Assembly: GCF_030812215.1 (NCBI RefSeq)
Contig: NZ_JAUSSG010000002.1
Coordinates: 248,001 to 312,000, forward strand
Length of the DNA: 64,000 nucleotides
Reading direction: 5' to 3'
From: Variovorax boronicumulans
GTDB lineage: Bacteria; Pseudomonadota; Gammaproteobacteria; Burkholderiales; Burkholderiaceae_C
The notes beneath the pieces are model-generated. The model saw nothing but the letters and a program-made list of their open reading frames with translations, had not been told where the DNA came from and did no database searches. Positions 50,263 to 59,478 of the stretch are shown here, in pieces; position 1 is the stretch's first letter; each line of letters opens with the position of its first letter. The position numbers and the translations under genes were made by a program.

Positions 50263-51176
50263 GCCTTCGCGTGCCCGCCCAGGTGCTGCTGCACGAGCTC
50301 GCGCAGCAGTTCGCCCATGGCGCGCTGCGTGCGCGTGACCGGCCGCTGCGAACTCGCGGCCAGTGCGAGCCGCGTTCGCAGGCTCGGCTCGACGATGGGA
50401 CGGATGGCATAGCGCTGCGGCCGCCCCGCATTGGCGACCGCATTGCGCGACAGCACCGCATGGCCTGCGCCATCGGCCACGAGCGCGAGGATAGCGGGCA
50501 CGCCGTCGATCTCCAGCGCGATCTGCGGTCGCAATCCGATGGCCGCCAGCTCCGCCTCGACCCGCATGCGGATGGCGTTGGGCCGGGTCGGAATCACCAG
50601 CGGCTGGCCCGCCAGCTGGCGCAGCGGCATGGGGGCGCCGCGCCGCGTGGGGCCGGTGCCTTTGGTGGCGCTGACCAGGAACAGGTCTTCCTCCAGCACC
50701 GTCTCGCTGTCCACGTCGGGCGACGGCTGCGGGTTGTAGAGCAGCGCGATATCGAGCCGGCCGGTGACCAGCGACTCCTGCATCGCCGTTGAAAGGTTCT
50801 CGGTGATGGAGAGCGCCGCCTCGGGCAATCGCTCACGCGCGGCGCGCACCAGCGGCACCGTCAGCACGCCGGCCACGCTGGGCGGCAGCCCGACGGCGAC
50901 GCGGCCGGCCAGCGCTTCGCGCGAGCGGTTCATGTCTTCGTGCGCCCGCGCCACCTGGTGCAGGATGCCGCGGCCATGCTCCAGCAGGCGCTTGCCCGCA
51001 TCGGTGACCACCACGCCGCGGCCGTTGCGCACCAGCAGGTTCTGCCGCAGCTCGACCTCCAGGTTGCGCACCTGGCGGCTCAATGCGGGCTGCGCGATGT
51101 CGATCACGATCGACGCACGGGTGAAACTGCCGAGCTCGGCCACGCGGATGAAGTACTCCAGTTGCTTCAGGTCCAT
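50250..51176 (-). CDS. LysR-family transcriptional regulator
   Basis: A 308-residue regulator starting MDLKQLEYFIRVAELGSFTRASIVIDIAQPALSRQVRNLE, the typical HTH (about 3-62). The effector domain follows. It converges on the porin gene with a 13-base overlap of the ends. It most likely controls the Bug-hydrolase-porin unit, but is not adjacent to its promoter, so this is inference. Confidence 0.92.
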   Translation of the reverse strand: MDLKQLEYFIRVAELGSFTRASIVIDIAQPALSRQVRNLEVELRQNLLVRNGRGVVVTDAGKRLLEHGRGILHQVARAHEDMNRSREALAGRVAVGLPPSVAGVLTVPLVRAARERLPEAALSITENLSTAMQESLVTGRLDIALLYNPQPSPDVDSETVLEEDLFLVSATKGTGPTRRGAPMPLRQLAGQPLVIPTRPNAIRMRVEAELAAIGLRPQIALEIDGVPAILALVADGAGHAVLSRNAVANAGRPQRYAIRPIVEPSLRTRLALAASSQRPVTRTQRAMGELLRELVQQHLGGHAKAQKR

Positions 51177-51298
51177 GCCCAAAGGGTATCGGCATGAAGG
51201 CCTCGCAGGTATGCGTGTTTGTTCTATCCGGCGGACGGCCACACGACCACTTGATGCAAGCAGCCACGCAGTCCGTTCGAGAAGGGCTGCACGACCAG

Positions 51299-51328
51299 CC
51301 CTCGCCCTCGCCCTCGCCCTCGCCCTCG
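51299..51328 (+). repeat. tandem hexamer repeat (CCCTCG)x5
   Basis: Five exact copies of CCCTCG lie in the intergenic gap between the divergent ends of the LysR and nitrobindin-like genes. It is a likely slippage site, with no known role. Confidence 0.7.
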
Positions 51329-51410
51329 GCGTGTCGGCGCAGTCACCGCTGGCGAGCGACGCGCAGGCCTTGCTCTGCTTCGGCGCCGCCGCGTGGTGCC
51401 CGGCGAAGTT

Positions 51411-52076
51411 TCACGCGGATGTGGAAGCGGCGACCAACTGAGCCAATGCGGCGCGCGCGGTCGGGTTGGGCGTGGGCTCCGCGATCTTGTGCAGCGTGTT
51501 GCGGTCGGTATGCCGAAAGGGTTCGGGCTTGCCGAGCACATCGAGCAGCGTGACCTGCTCATACGACCAGCTCGCGTTGTCGTGGATGGTGACGGTGATG
51601 TCGTAGCGCAGCGTCTTGAACGCATGCTCCAGAAACGGGTTCGAGAGGATGCCGTTGGTCGCCGCGCCGCGCACTGCCTCGAGCTTGAACGACTTCGCAT
51701 CGGGCGCCGCGTGCCCCATGGCCATCACGGCCTGCCCGCGGGGAATCGTCAGCGTCTGGATCACCGTGCCGGTGGCGGCCTCCCAGAGCCAGTAGCCGAC
51801 CTGGTCGTGAAAGCTCTCGACCTCATCGGGCTTGACGATGCGCACGTGGTAGCGCAGCCCGTAGAAGATCTGCGGCCCGTTGGTCTGCGCATCGATGGGC
51901 TGGAACTCGGCGTGCTCGACATAGGCCTCCGCTTCGGGGCCGTCTTCTCCTGGCGCCACGTCGTGGCCCCCGGCGCTGGTCCAGATGCCGGCGAGGCCGG
52001 TGAGCGGACCGAGGTTGGAGAGCGTGTGCGGATCGGGTTCGGGTTCTGTGTAGATGTCCTGGGGATAATCGGCCAT
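51411..52076 (-). CDS. nitrobindin-like (THAP4 heme-binding / DUF1794) protein
   Basis: A 221-residue cytoplasmic beta-barrel protein. LGPLTGLAGIWTSAGGHDVAPG near the start and FYGLRYHVRIV, GYWLWEAATGTVIQTLTIPRGQAV are the typical FABP-like nitrobindin pattern. Members can bind haem and sense or scavenge nitric oxide-like molecules. The axial haem ligand His cannot be confirmed from one sequence. It starts upstream of the LacI gene in the opposite direction. Confidence 0.8.
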   Translation of the reverse strand: MADYPQDIYTEPEPDPHTLSNLGPLTGLAGIWTSAGGHDVAPGEDGPEAEAYVEHAEFQPIDAQTNGPQIFYGLRYHVRIVKPDEVESFHDQVGYWLWEAATGTVIQTLTIPRGQAVMAMGHAAPDAKSFKLEAVRGAATNGILSNPFLEHAFKTLRYDITVTIHDNASWSYEQVTLLDVLGKPEPFRHTDRNTLHKIAEPTPNPTARAALAQLVAASTSA

Positions 52077-52217
52077 GTTTTTTCCTGGATCTGGGTGTGA
52101 CGGGCCGAAGTATCGCCAAAAGTGGGCATCCGGCGGCCGGACTTTCCAGCGCTCCCCCTCCAGGAAGCACGACACCCCCGCCCCAAACCCCTTCCCGGGT
52201 TTCCCCCCACATCAAAA

Positions 52218-52233
52218 TGAGGTACGCACCTCA
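52218..52233. promoter_or_regulatory. candidate LacI-type operator
   Basis: TGAGGTACGCACCTCA is an inverted repeat with six-base perfect arms and a CG in the centre, as in LacI/GalR operators. It lies 10 bases before the ATG at 52244 of the LacI gene, so it probably mediates autoregulation. This favours 52244 over 52217 as translation start. Confidence 0.5.
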
Positions 52234-52243
52234 AACTCCGCCC

Positions 52244-53302
52244 ATGCCATCCTCCCCGCAGCGACAAGCCGCACAGACCAGCCGCGCCACGCTCAGCGAC
52301 GTGGCACGCGAAGCCGACGTGAGCCTGGCCACTGTGGACCGCGTGCTCAACAAGCGTACCGGCGTGCATGCACGCTCGATCGCCCAGGTGCACCAGGCCG
52401 TCGAGCGGCTGAACTACCGCCCCGACCCGGCGGCCGCCCGCCTCGCACGGCCGCACCCGCACCGGGTGAGCTTCCTTCTGCCTTCGGGCAACAACACCTT
52501 CATCGAGATGCTGCGCGAGCAGATCGCGGGCAGCAGCGGCTGGATGGAAGACCACCGCGTGAGCGCGCAGACACACCAGGTCGACGTCTTCGAGCCGCAG
52601 CGCCTCGCGCGCCGGATCCTTGCGCTGCGCGGCCAGTGCGACACGGCCGTGGTGATGGCGCTCGACCACCCGCTGGTGCAGTCGGCCATCGACAAGCTGG
52701 TCGGCCACGGCGTGGGCGTGATCACGCTGGTGTCGGACGTGCCGAAGTCACAGCGCCAGCACTTCGTGGGCATCGACAACGTGGCCGCCGGCCGTACCGC
52801 GGGCACGCTGGTCGGCCGGTTCTCGGGCGGCACGAAAGGCGAGGTCGGCGTGATCGTCGGCAGCCTGTCGCTGCGCGACCATGCGGAGCGCAGCCTGGGC
52901 TTCAGCCAGGTGATGTCGGCCGAATATCCCGGCCTTCGCGTGCTGCCACCGCTGGAGGGCAAGGACGACCCCAAGCTCGCGCGGCAGCTCTCGGCGCGCC
53001 TGCTGGCCGCGCACCCGAAGCTGGTCGCGATCTACAGCGTGGGCGCGGGCAACCCGGGCATCTCCGCCACGCTCAAGGCGAGCGGGCGCGCGGGAAAGAT
53101 CGTCTTCGTCGGCCATGAACTCACGCCGGCCGCGCGCGCCGACCTGCTCGACGGCACGATGGCCGCGGTCATCAACCAGGACGCGGGACACGAGATCCGC
53201 TCTGCCCTGCGGCTGGCCATTGCACGCCTCACGCGCGAGCCGGTGCATGCGGACCAGGAGCGCATCCGCATCGATATCTACCTGAAGGACAACCTGCCGT
53301 GA
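52244..53302 (+). CDS. LacI-family transcriptional regulator
   Basis: A 352-residue regulator. The HTH is TLSDVAREADVSLATVDRVLNKRTGVH (about 16-42), followed by the hinge and a ribose-binding-protein-like effector domain (VSFLLPSGNNTFIEMLREQI, then VITLVSDVPKSQRQHFVGIDN). The start is likely 52244; an in-frame ATG at 52217 sits on the palindrome. It is followed by the sugar isomerase and sugar-binding protein, whose genes it probably regulates. Confidence 0.92.
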   Translation: MPSSPQRQAAQTSRATLSDVAREADVSLATVDRVLNKRTGVHARSIAQVHQAVERLNYRPDPAAARLARPHPHRVSFLLPSGNNTFIEMLREQIAGSSGWMEDHRVSAQTHQVDVFEPQRLARRILALRGQCDTAVVMALDHPLVQSAIDKLVGHGVGVITLVSDVPKSQRQHFVGIDNVAAGRTAGTLVGRFSGGTKGEVGVIVGSLSLRDHAERSLGFSQVMSAEYPGLRVLPPLEGKDDPKLARQLSARLLAAHPKLVAIYSVGAGNPGISATLKASGRAGKIVFVGHELTPAARADLLDGTMAAVINQDAGHEIRSALRLAIARLTREPVHADQERIRIDIYLKDNLP

Positions 53303-53356
53303 ATGCGGCAGTGCGGCCCTTCTTTCACTGAACTTTTTTTGCAGGAGCGTCGGCAC

Positions 53357-54436
53357 ATGGCAACCAACATCAAGGGCCCAGGCATCTATCTCGCGCAGTT
53401 CGCGAGCGACGCGGCACCGTTCGATTCGTGGGACTCGATCACGCGCTGGGCCGGCAGCCTCGGCTTCAAGGGCGTGCAGATTCCCTCGTGGGATGCGCGC
53501 ATCTTCGACCTGAAGAAAGCCGCCGAATCGAAGACCTACTGCGACGAAGTGGCCGGCGTGGCGCGCGAGAACGGCGTGGAGATCACCGAACTCGGCACGC
53601 ACCTGCAGGGCCAGCTCGTGGCGGTGCATCCGGCGTACGACGAAGCCTTCGACGGCTTCGCGCCTGAAGCCTATCGGCGCAACCCGGTGGCGCGACAGGC
53701 GTGGGCGGTGGAGCAGATGCTGTTCGCCGCGAAGGCCTCGCGCAACCTGGGGCTCAAGAGCAATGTGAGTTTTCCGGGGGCGCTGGCGTGGCCGTACCTC
53801 TATCCGTGGCCGCCGCGGCCGGCTGGACTGATCGAGGCCGCGTTCGACGAACTCGCCAAGCGCTGGCATCCGATCTTCGATGCGTTCGAAGACGCCGACT
53901 GCAACGTCTGCTTCGAGCTGCATCCGGGCGAAGACCTGTTCGATGGCGTGACCTTCGAGATGTTTCTGGAGCGCGTGAACAACCATCCGCGCTGCTGCAT
54001 CAACTACGACCCGTCGCACTTCCTGCTGCAACAGCTGGACTACCTCGAGTTCATCGACATCTACCACTCGCGCATCAAGGCGCTGCACATCAAGGATGCG
54101 GAGTTCCGCCCCACGGGCCGACAGGGCGTGTACTCGGGCTTCCAGCCGTGGGTGAACCGCGCGGGGCGTTTCCGGTCGCTGGGCGATGGGCAGATCGACT
54201 TCGGCGCCATCTTCTCCAAGATGGCGCAATACAACTACGACAGCTGGGCCGTGCTCGAGTGGGAGTGCTGCCTGAAGCACCCCGAGGACGGCGCGGCCGA
54301 GGGCGCGGAATTCATTCGCCGCCACATCATCCGCACGACCGAGAAAGCCTTCGATGACTTCGCGGGCGCCGAGACCGATACCCAGCAGCTTCGCCGGATG
54401 CTGGGCCTGGAGACGACGACAACGGCGAAGAAGTAG
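53357..54436 (+). CDS. sugar phosphate isomerase/epimerase (AP endonuclease 2 TIM barrel)
   Basis: A 359-residue cytoplasmic TIM-barrel enzyme: SWDSITRWAGSLGFKGVQIPSW at the first strand, NVCFELHPGEDLFDGVTFEMF near 198-218, and NYDPSHFLLQQLDYLEFID, INxDPSH being a metal site. IKALHIKDAEF provides later metal ligands. It probably interconverts a keto sugar or similar. The ATG follows GCAGGAGCGTCGGCAC. It sits between the LacI regulator and the sugar-binding protein. Confidence 0.9.
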   Translation: MATNIKGPGIYLAQFASDAAPFDSWDSITRWAGSLGFKGVQIPSWDARIFDLKKAAESKTYCDEVAGVARENGVEITELGTHLQGQLVAVHPAYDEAFDGFAPEAYRRNPVARQAWAVEQMLFAAKASRNLGLKSNVSFPGALAWPYLYPWPPRPAGLIEAAFDELAKRWHPIFDAFEDADCNVCFELHPGEDLFDGVTFEMFLERVNNHPRCCINYDPSHFLLQQLDYLEFIDIYHSRIKALHIKDAEFRPTGRQGVYSGFQPWVNRAGRFRSLGDGQIDFGAIFSKMAQYNYDSWAVLEWECCLKHPEDGAAEGAEFIRRHIIRTTEKAFDDFAGAETDTQQLRRMLGLETTTTAKK

Positions 54437-54485
54437 TCAGCAACCCATGAGCTAGCTTTATCTACAACGAAGGAGACAAGAGACC

Positions 54486-55445
54486 ATGACGAACAGAAGA
54501 TTTTTTTCGGGCATCGCACTGGCCGTATGCGCCCTCGCCAGCATGCCCGCACTGGCCCAGAACAAGGCCACGGTGATGGGCGTCTCGGTGCCCGCCGCCA
54601 CGCACGGCTGGACCGGCGGCGTCGTGTACTGGGCCAATCGCACCAAGGCCGAGCTGGAGAAGCAGTACCCCGGCATGAAGGTCTTCGTGAAGACCGCGGG
54701 CTCGGCCACCGAGCAGGCCAACCAGGTGCAGGACCTGCAGACGGTCAACAAGATCGACACGCTGGTCATCCTGCCCTTCGAATCGGCGCCGCTCACCAAG
54801 CCGGTGGCGCAGGTCAAGGCCAAGGGCGTGTTCGTGACCGTGGTCGACCGGGGCCTGACCGACCCGAACGCACAGAGCGCCTACGTGGCCGGCGACAACC
54901 CGGGCTTCGGCAAGGTGGCGGGCGAGTACATGGCCAAGACGATGGGCGGCAAGGGCAACGTGGTCATCCTGCGCGGCATTCCCACGGTGATCGACAACCA
55001 GCGCGTCGATGCCTTCAACGAAGTGATGAAGGCCAACCCCGGCATCAAGGTGCTCGATGCCAAGCACGGCAACTGGAACCGCGACGATGCGTTCAAGGTC
55101 ATGCAGGACTACCTCACCCGCTTCAAGCAGATCGATGCGGTGTGGGCCTCCGACGACGACATGGCCGTGGGCGTGCAGAAGGCCATCGAGCAGGCCAAGC
55201 GCGATGACGTGAAGCTGGTGGTGGGCGGCGCCGGCGCCAAGGGCTACATCAAGAAGGTGATGGACGGCGACAAGATCGTCTCGGCCGACGTGACCTACGC
55301 GCCGAGCATGATCGCCGACGCGATGAACCTCACGGCGAAGGCGCGCGTGGAAGGCGGCACGATGCCGGCGACGACGATCATTCCGTCGGTGCTGGTGACC
55401 AAGGAGAACGCGGCGAAGTACTACTTCCCCGATTCGCCGTTCTGA
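54486..55445 (+). CDS. sugar ABC transporter-type periplasmic substrate-binding protein
   Basis: A 319-residue exported protein: signal [24 protein letters not shown], which also has a twin-arginine pair, and a ribose-binding-type body with [29 protein letters not shown] and [17 protein letters not shown]. This type (RbsB-like) feeds an ABC importer, but no ATPase or permease follows in the window. A GAAGGAGACAAGAG leader precedes the start. With the isomerase and LacI gene it suggests sugar uptake and processing. Confidence 0.9.
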   Translation: MTNRRFFSGIALAVCALASMPALAQNKATVMGVSVPAATHGWTGGVVYWANRTKAELEKQYPGMKVFVKTAGSATEQANQVQDLQTVNKIDTLVILPFESAPLTKPVAQVKAKGVFVTVVDRGLTDPNAQSAYVAGDNPGFGKVAGEYMAKTMGGKGNVVILRGIPTVIDNQRVDAFNEVMKANPGIKVLDAKHGNWNRDDAFKVMQDYLTRFKQIDAVWASDDDMAVGVQKAIEQAKRDDVKLVVGGAGAKGYIKKVMDGDKIVSADVTYAPSMIADAMNLTAKARVEGGTMPATTIIPSVLVTKENAAKYYFPDSPF

Positions 55446-55699
55446 GTGAGCCAGGGCCGCATCGCCCTGGTGATCGCGGGCTCGGTGGGCCTCCGGCTCA
55501 CCGAAGCCTGACGCGGAAAGACCCGCCGAGGCCGAAATTTTGGAACTTTGGCATTCGTTACCAACGGGAGCGGCGGGCCTTTAACCATTCCGGGACTGGG
55601 CCGATTCTCAGGGGGCTTCAAACCGTCACGACATGGGAGCAAGATGCCGGTCCGCCGATTTCTTGCCGTCATCCCGATCTGACCGAAGGAGCCTGCCTC

Positions 55700-56089
55700 A
55701 TGTTCGCCACGCCAGAACGAACCATCAAGATCCCCGGCCCCGACCATGCCATCACCATCGCGCGCAATCCGCACCGCGTGGTGGTGTCGGTCGACGGTTG
55801 TGTCGTCGCCGATACGCGCGAGGCACTGACACTGCGCGAGTCGCACTTCGGAACGGTGCACTACATCCCGCGCAAGGACGTGAAGATGTCGCTGCTGGAG
55901 CGCACGCAGCACGCGACCTACTGCCCCTACAAGGGCGAGGCCAACTACTACAGCATTCCCGCAGGCGGCGAGCGCTCGGTGAATGCGGTGTGGACTTATG
56001 AAGCGCCGTACGACTCGGTCTCGCAGATCAAGGACCACCTGGCCTTTTATCCGGACCGCGTGGGGCCGATCGAAGAGCGCATCGCCTAG
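55700..56089 (+). CDS. DUF427 family protein
   Basis: A 129-residue cytoplasmic protein of the DUF427 type: VVVSVDGCVVADTREALTLRESH and YIPRKDVKMSLLERTQHATYCPYKGEANYYSI. The family folds as a small beta protein; its function is unknown. A Rho-independent terminator follows about 26 bases after the stop. It is not clearly linked to the sugar genes. Confidence 0.9.
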   Translation: MFATPERTIKIPGPDHAITIARNPHRVVVSVDGCVVADTREALTLRESHFGTVHYIPRKDVKMSLLERTQHATYCPYKGEANYYSIPAGGERSVNAVWTYEAPYDSVSQIKDHLAFYPDRVGPIEERIA

Positions 56090-56115
56090 GTTTCGTCCCC
56101 TGGGTCAACAAACAA

Positions 56116-56151
56116 AAAAGCCGGACCCCGCTTTCGCAGGGCCCGGCTTTT
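56116..56151. terminator. bidirectional Rho-independent terminator
   Basis: AAAAGCCGGACCC and GGGCCCGGCTTTT form a 13-base stem with one mismatch. The A-run on one side and T-run on the other allow it to stop transcription from both DUF427 (plus) and the DUF4148 gene (minus). Confidence 0.8.
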
Positions 56152-56188
56152 GCACGTTCGCTCGCCATCGAAGGCGAGGCGCTGTGAG

Positions 56189-56569
56189 TTACAGCGGCAG
56201 TGCGTCGCCACGAGCGGCAGCGCGGGCTGCGGCACGCACCGTGGCACGGTCTACACCGCTGGCCAGCACCGGAGCAACACGCGACGAGGCGCCTTCGGCA
56301 TACGGGTTCTCGCTGCGTGCGGCGACAGCGGCTTCGGCACGGACGGCGGCGCGGCTGGTCGAAGAGACGAACACTTGTGCAGGGCCCGCATTGGCGCCGG
56401 TGGCGTACGGGTTTGCGCTGCGTGCGGCAACCACGGCCTGGCCGGCGACATCGGCGCGGCTGACGGTGGAGTTCACTTGCTGCACACCTTCGTAGGTTTC
56501 AGCGTGGGCGGCGCCGGCAACGGCCATCAGGGCAACAGCAACGGCGGAGAGGAGCTTGGAGGCATTCAT
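56189..56569 (-). CDS. DUF4148-like exported protein with internal repeats
   Basis: A 126-residue exported protein with signal NASKLLSAVAVALMAVAGAAHA. The mature part is a set of three related ~30-residue units containing VSRADVAGQAVVAARSANPYATGA, TSRAAVRAEAAVAARSENPYAEGA, and VDRATVRAAARAAARGDALPL. Such alanine-rich proteins are common in Burkholderiales and of unknown function. The terminator on its 3' side is shared with DUF427. Confidence 0.85.
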   Translation of the reverse strand: MNASKLLSAVAVALMAVAGAAHAETYEGVQQVNSTVSRADVAGQAVVAARSANPYATGANAGPAQVFVSSTSRAAVRAEAAVAARSENPYAEGASSRVAPVLASGVDRATVRAAARAAARGDALPL

Positions 56570-56816
56570 TTCGATTTCCTTCAGTTCAGTTCAAGTTCAA
56601 GTTCTTGCTTGGTTGATTTCGAACCGGTCTTGGGTGGGTCACCGTCCCTCCGGGGGCGGCCACCTCGCTCGGGGCCCTGTTCACTCGGATCAATCAACTG
56701 TGTGGCTGGTCCGTGAGATGAATTGTGCGCCGCCATCTAAGTAAAAACCCTCGACAAAAAGAACCGCGGTGTTCACAGCTGGGAAACAATCGTGGCTTGC
56801 GCGGCCACCACCCCGC

Positions 56817-57623
56817 TCATCCCCAGGTCAGCGGGTCCAGGTGCAGATAGAAGGCGAGGCGCTCGTCGTCGGGGGTGGCAATGCGATGAGCTTCGAAGAG
56901 CGACTTGCGCGCCGCGAGCGGTTGGTCGGCATTCGCCCAGGTCTCGCGCGCGTTGGCGAGCAGCAGCGAAAAGTCGACATACCGGTCCGCCCTTCCGAGC
57001 CGTCCAAGGTCGACAAGGCCGGTGCAGCGCAGCGTCTCGGGATCGACCATGAAGTTCGGCATGCACGCATCGCCATGGCAGACCACCAGGTCGCGCGCCT
57101 CCTGCGCGAGCCGCGTGGGCAGTTGCGCGCGCAAGCGATCCAGCAGCACCGGCGGCGGAATGGCCTGGTGCTCGGGGTCGAGGAAATCCGGGTTCACCGC
57201 ATTCCGCGCGACGACATCGGCGGCGCGGTCGAACATCACCGAAAGGCTGCGCACGAACGGGCAACCGGCGACCGGAATTTCGTGCAGCGCCTTCACCCGC
57301 CCGGCGATGGACGGCCACGCCTTCAGCAAATCGGACGCGGAAAGATCGCTGGCCGGCACACCCGCCACGGCACGCGTGACGAGGCATGCGCCATCGCTCG
57401 ACGCATGCCAGTCCAGCACCGCCGGCGACCCGAGATCGAACGGTGCGAGCCACTCGGTGCGACGGCGTTCTTCATCGAGTTGCGCCGCGCCCTCGCCGAG
57501 TGAAACCTTCGCGAACGCAGCGCCATCGCTGCGCCGGTACACGGCATCGCCGGACTCGCCTTCGCTCGCGCGAATCCAGGTCTTGCCAAGCGGGATCGGG
57601 GGCAAAAGGTTCGCCGTGTCCAT
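56817..57623 (-). CDS. APH(3'')-like aminoglycoside phosphotransferase
   Basis: A 268-residue kinase-fold protein. The ATP-binding Lys is K39 in FAKV; the catalytic loop is HGDACMPNF (183-191, D185 and N190), and the metal-binding Asp is D205 in DLGRLG. NAVNPDFL and ERLAFYLHLDPLTWG at the end strongly recall the streptomycin phosphotransferase StrA/APH(3'')-Ib. It is probably a chromosomal relative. It begins directly after the SMR gene stop, so the two are an operon. Confidence 0.85.
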   Translation of the reverse strand: MDTANLLPPIPLGKTWIRASEGESGDAVYRRSDGAAFAKVSLGEGAAQLDEERRRTEWLAPFDLGSPAVLDWHASSDGACLVTRAVAGVPASDLSASDLLKAWPSIAGRVKALHEIPVAGCPFVRSLSVMFDRAADVVARNAVNPDFLDPEHQAIPPPVLLDRLRAQLPTRLAQEARDLVVCHGDACMPNFMVDPETLRCTGLVDLGRLGRADRYVDFSLLLANARETWANADQPLAARKSLFEAHRIATPDDERLAFYLHLDPLTWG

Positions 57624-57959
57624 TCAGTGCCCCACCGATTTCGAGAACACATTGACCACCACGACGCCCGCGATGATCAGCCCCAGCCCCGCAATCGCGG
57701 GCCCGTCCAGCGACTGGCCGAACCACAGCCAGCTCACCACCGAAATGAGCACGATGCCCACGCCCGACCAGATCGCATACGCAATGCCCGTCGGCAGCAC
57801 GCGCAATGCGAGCGACAGGAAGTAGAACGACACCGCATAGCCCACCACCGTGGCCACGCTGGGCCACAACCGGGTGAAACTCTCGGAGGCTTTGAGGAAG
57901 CTGGTCGCCAGCACTTCGACGACGATGGCGACCGCGAGATAGATGTAGGTAAGAGCCAT
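57624..57959 (-). CDS. small multidrug resistance (SMR) transporter, EmrE-type
   Basis: A 111-residue protein with four hydrophobic helices. Glutamate E15 in AIVVEVLATS corresponds to the essential Glu14 of EmrE, and YAIWSGVGIVLISVV matches the EmrE third helix. It exports cationic drugs or quaternary ammonium compounds using protons; EmrE works as an antiparallel dimer. It is upstream of, and touches, the aminoglycoside phosphotransferase gene. Confidence 0.92.
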   Translation of the reverse strand: MALTYIYLAVAIVVEVLATSFLKASESFTRLWPSVATVVGYAVSFYFLSLALRVLPTGIAYAIWSGVGIVLISVVSWLWFGQSLDGPAIAGLGLIIAGVVVVNVFSKSVGH

Positions 57960-58155
57960 CGACGAACTCTAGTCGCCGCAGGCTCGATGCAAACAGGTTC
58001 CATCCCTTTGCCGAGGGCGAATGCGCGGGACGTTTGACGACGGTTCGAAGCTGTGCGCACGCGACGAAAACATCTGCCGTGCCGGCGCGCCCCCCGCCCC
58101 TCGAATCGCCCTTCAGGCGTCAACCGGCAATGGCCGGCTCGGAACATGAGCACGC

Positions 58156-58689
58156 TCAAGGCGGCAGCAGCAGCGGCCCGCAGTTCTCGTCGGTCACGAA
58201 CACCGCCACCAGCTTCGCGGGCTTCACCGGATCGGGGTTCTCCGCGAAGACATGCAGCGTGCCCGGCGGTTCGAAGAAGGTCTCGCCGGTCTTGTACGTG
58301 CCGACCGGCCCGCCGCCCAGTTGCGAGCGGATCGTGCCGTCGAGGATGATCGCCGTCACCGAGCCCGGATGCCGGTGCGCCGGCGAATAGGCGAGCGGCG
58401 GAAAGTCGACGATGACCGTGGTCACCGACTTGCCCGGCACATGCGGCAGCGCTTCGCACGAGATCACCTTCGTCGAGGTCGCGGGCCGTGCCGCTTCGCC
58501 CGAACCCGCGGGCGCCGGCGCGGACGAGAACATCGGCCGGCTCACCGCGCTGCACACATCGTCGAGCCATTGCACGGCGTCCTGCTTGCTGCCGTGCGGC
58601 ATCAATGCCCAGCCCGTCGCCAACACCACGGACAGCGCGGCGATGCCGGCCCCGATCTGGCTGCGATGGAGAAGCCGCGCCGTCTTCAT
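58156..58689 (-). CDS. membrane-anchored cupin-domain protein
   Basis: A 177-residue protein with an N-terminal hydrophobic segment (GAGIAALSVVLATGWAL) and then a C-terminal cupin barrel: SPAHRHPGSVTAIILDGTIRSQLGG and EPPGTLHVFAENP, with two His in HRH. The His and Glu motif positions fit a metal-binding cupin. Its start overlaps the stop of the SDR gene (ATGA). Confidence 0.85.
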   Translation of the reverse strand: MKTARLLHRSQIGAGIAALSVVLATGWALMPHGSKQDAVQWLDDVCSAVSRPMFSSAPAPAGSGEAARPATSTKVISCEALPHVPGKSVTTVIVDFPPLAYSPAHRHPGSVTAIILDGTIRSQLGGGPVGTYKTGETFFEPPGTLHVFAENPDPVKPAKLVAVFVTDENCGPLLLPP

Positions 58690-59429
58690 GCCGCCAGCCC
58701 CTTGGGCAGCCGCAGCGATGCATACCAGCCCAGCTCGCGCTTGGCCTTCTCGCTGCTGACTTCGGCGTTGTCCTCGGCGATGTTGAAGACGCCGCCCTGC
58801 GCATGCCGTAGCGCCATCACAGCTGCCCAGGCCGCGGCTTCCACGTGGACCGGGCTCGCGCCCTTGGGAACGGCCGTCGACGTACCCGGCCCGTAGATCT
58901 GCCCGTAGCGCAGCACCGTGGCCTTGATGCCGACAGCCCCCAGCACGCCGCGCTCCAGTGCCACCACGCCGCCCACGCTCACGCGGCGGATGCCGTCGGC
59001 TTCAAGGTCGAGCGGATCGTCTTCGACGTGCGGCCTGTGTCCCGGCGCGTAAGCCCAGGCGATGCTCTGCGCGACCAGCCGGCGGCTGCCTGCCGCCATT
59101 GCCGCGGTCACGAGGTTGCGCGTGCCTTCGGTACGCACACGGGCGTTGCGATGCGCCGCCTCGGCCATCTTCGCCGGATCGAGATCGGGCGGCAGATCGG
59201 TGAGCTGGTGAACCACGATTTCGGGCCTCACGCGAACCAGCGCCGCGCGAAGCGCCTCGGCGTCGAACACATCGACGACGATCGGCGTCACGCCCCGGGC
59301 TTCGAGCGCCTCCGCGCGGTTGGCGTGGCGGGTGCTGCCGTACACGTCGTAGCCGGCTTCGGTCAACAGAGGAACCAGCGCGGAGCCAATGGCACCGGCC
59401 GCACCCGCCACGAATATCTTCTCGCGCAT
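58686..59429 (-). CDS. NAD(P)-dependent epimerase/dehydratase-like protein
   Basis: A 247-residue Rossmann protein: KIFVAGAAGAIGSALVPLL with GAAGAIG, the cofactor motif, then VVHQLTDLPP, and LRYGQIYGPGTST as in the extended SDR group. The catalytic Tyr-Lys pair (YxxxK) is not obvious, so it may bind rather than reduce. It is coupled with the cupin gene and divergent from the MocR-type regulator. Confidence 0.85.
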   Translation of the reverse strand: MREKIFVAGAAGAIGSALVPLLTEAGYDVYGSTRHANRAEALEARGVTPIVVDVFDAEALRAALVRVRPEIVVHQLTDLPPDLDPAKMAEAAHRNARVRTEGTRNLVTAAMAAGSRRLVAQSIAWAYAPGHRPHVEDDPLDLEADGIRRVSVGGVVALERGVLGAVGIKATVLRYGQIYGPGTSTAVPKGASPVHVEAAAWAAVMALRHAQGGVFNIAEDNAEVSSEKAKRELGWYASLRLPKGLAA

Positions 59430-59478
59430 CGCATGTCCTTTTCTTGCTGAATGTTCTGGTCGATGGGTCAATCCTAGG

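Noticed and set aside
50764-51441. Plus-strand frame opposite the LysR gene ending in ALALALALALGVSAQ, which looks like a signal peptide
   Set aside because: The hydrophobic stretch is the translation of the CCCTCG tandem repeat and has no start codon just upstream.
51823-52215. Minus-strand frame overlapping the nitrobindin-like gene
   Set aside because: Arg/Ala-rich shadow with no motif; the other frame contains a clear conserved protein.
52748-54325. Long minus-strand frame opposite the LacI and isomerase genes
   Set aside because: No domains, and both plus-strand genes have strong family signatures.
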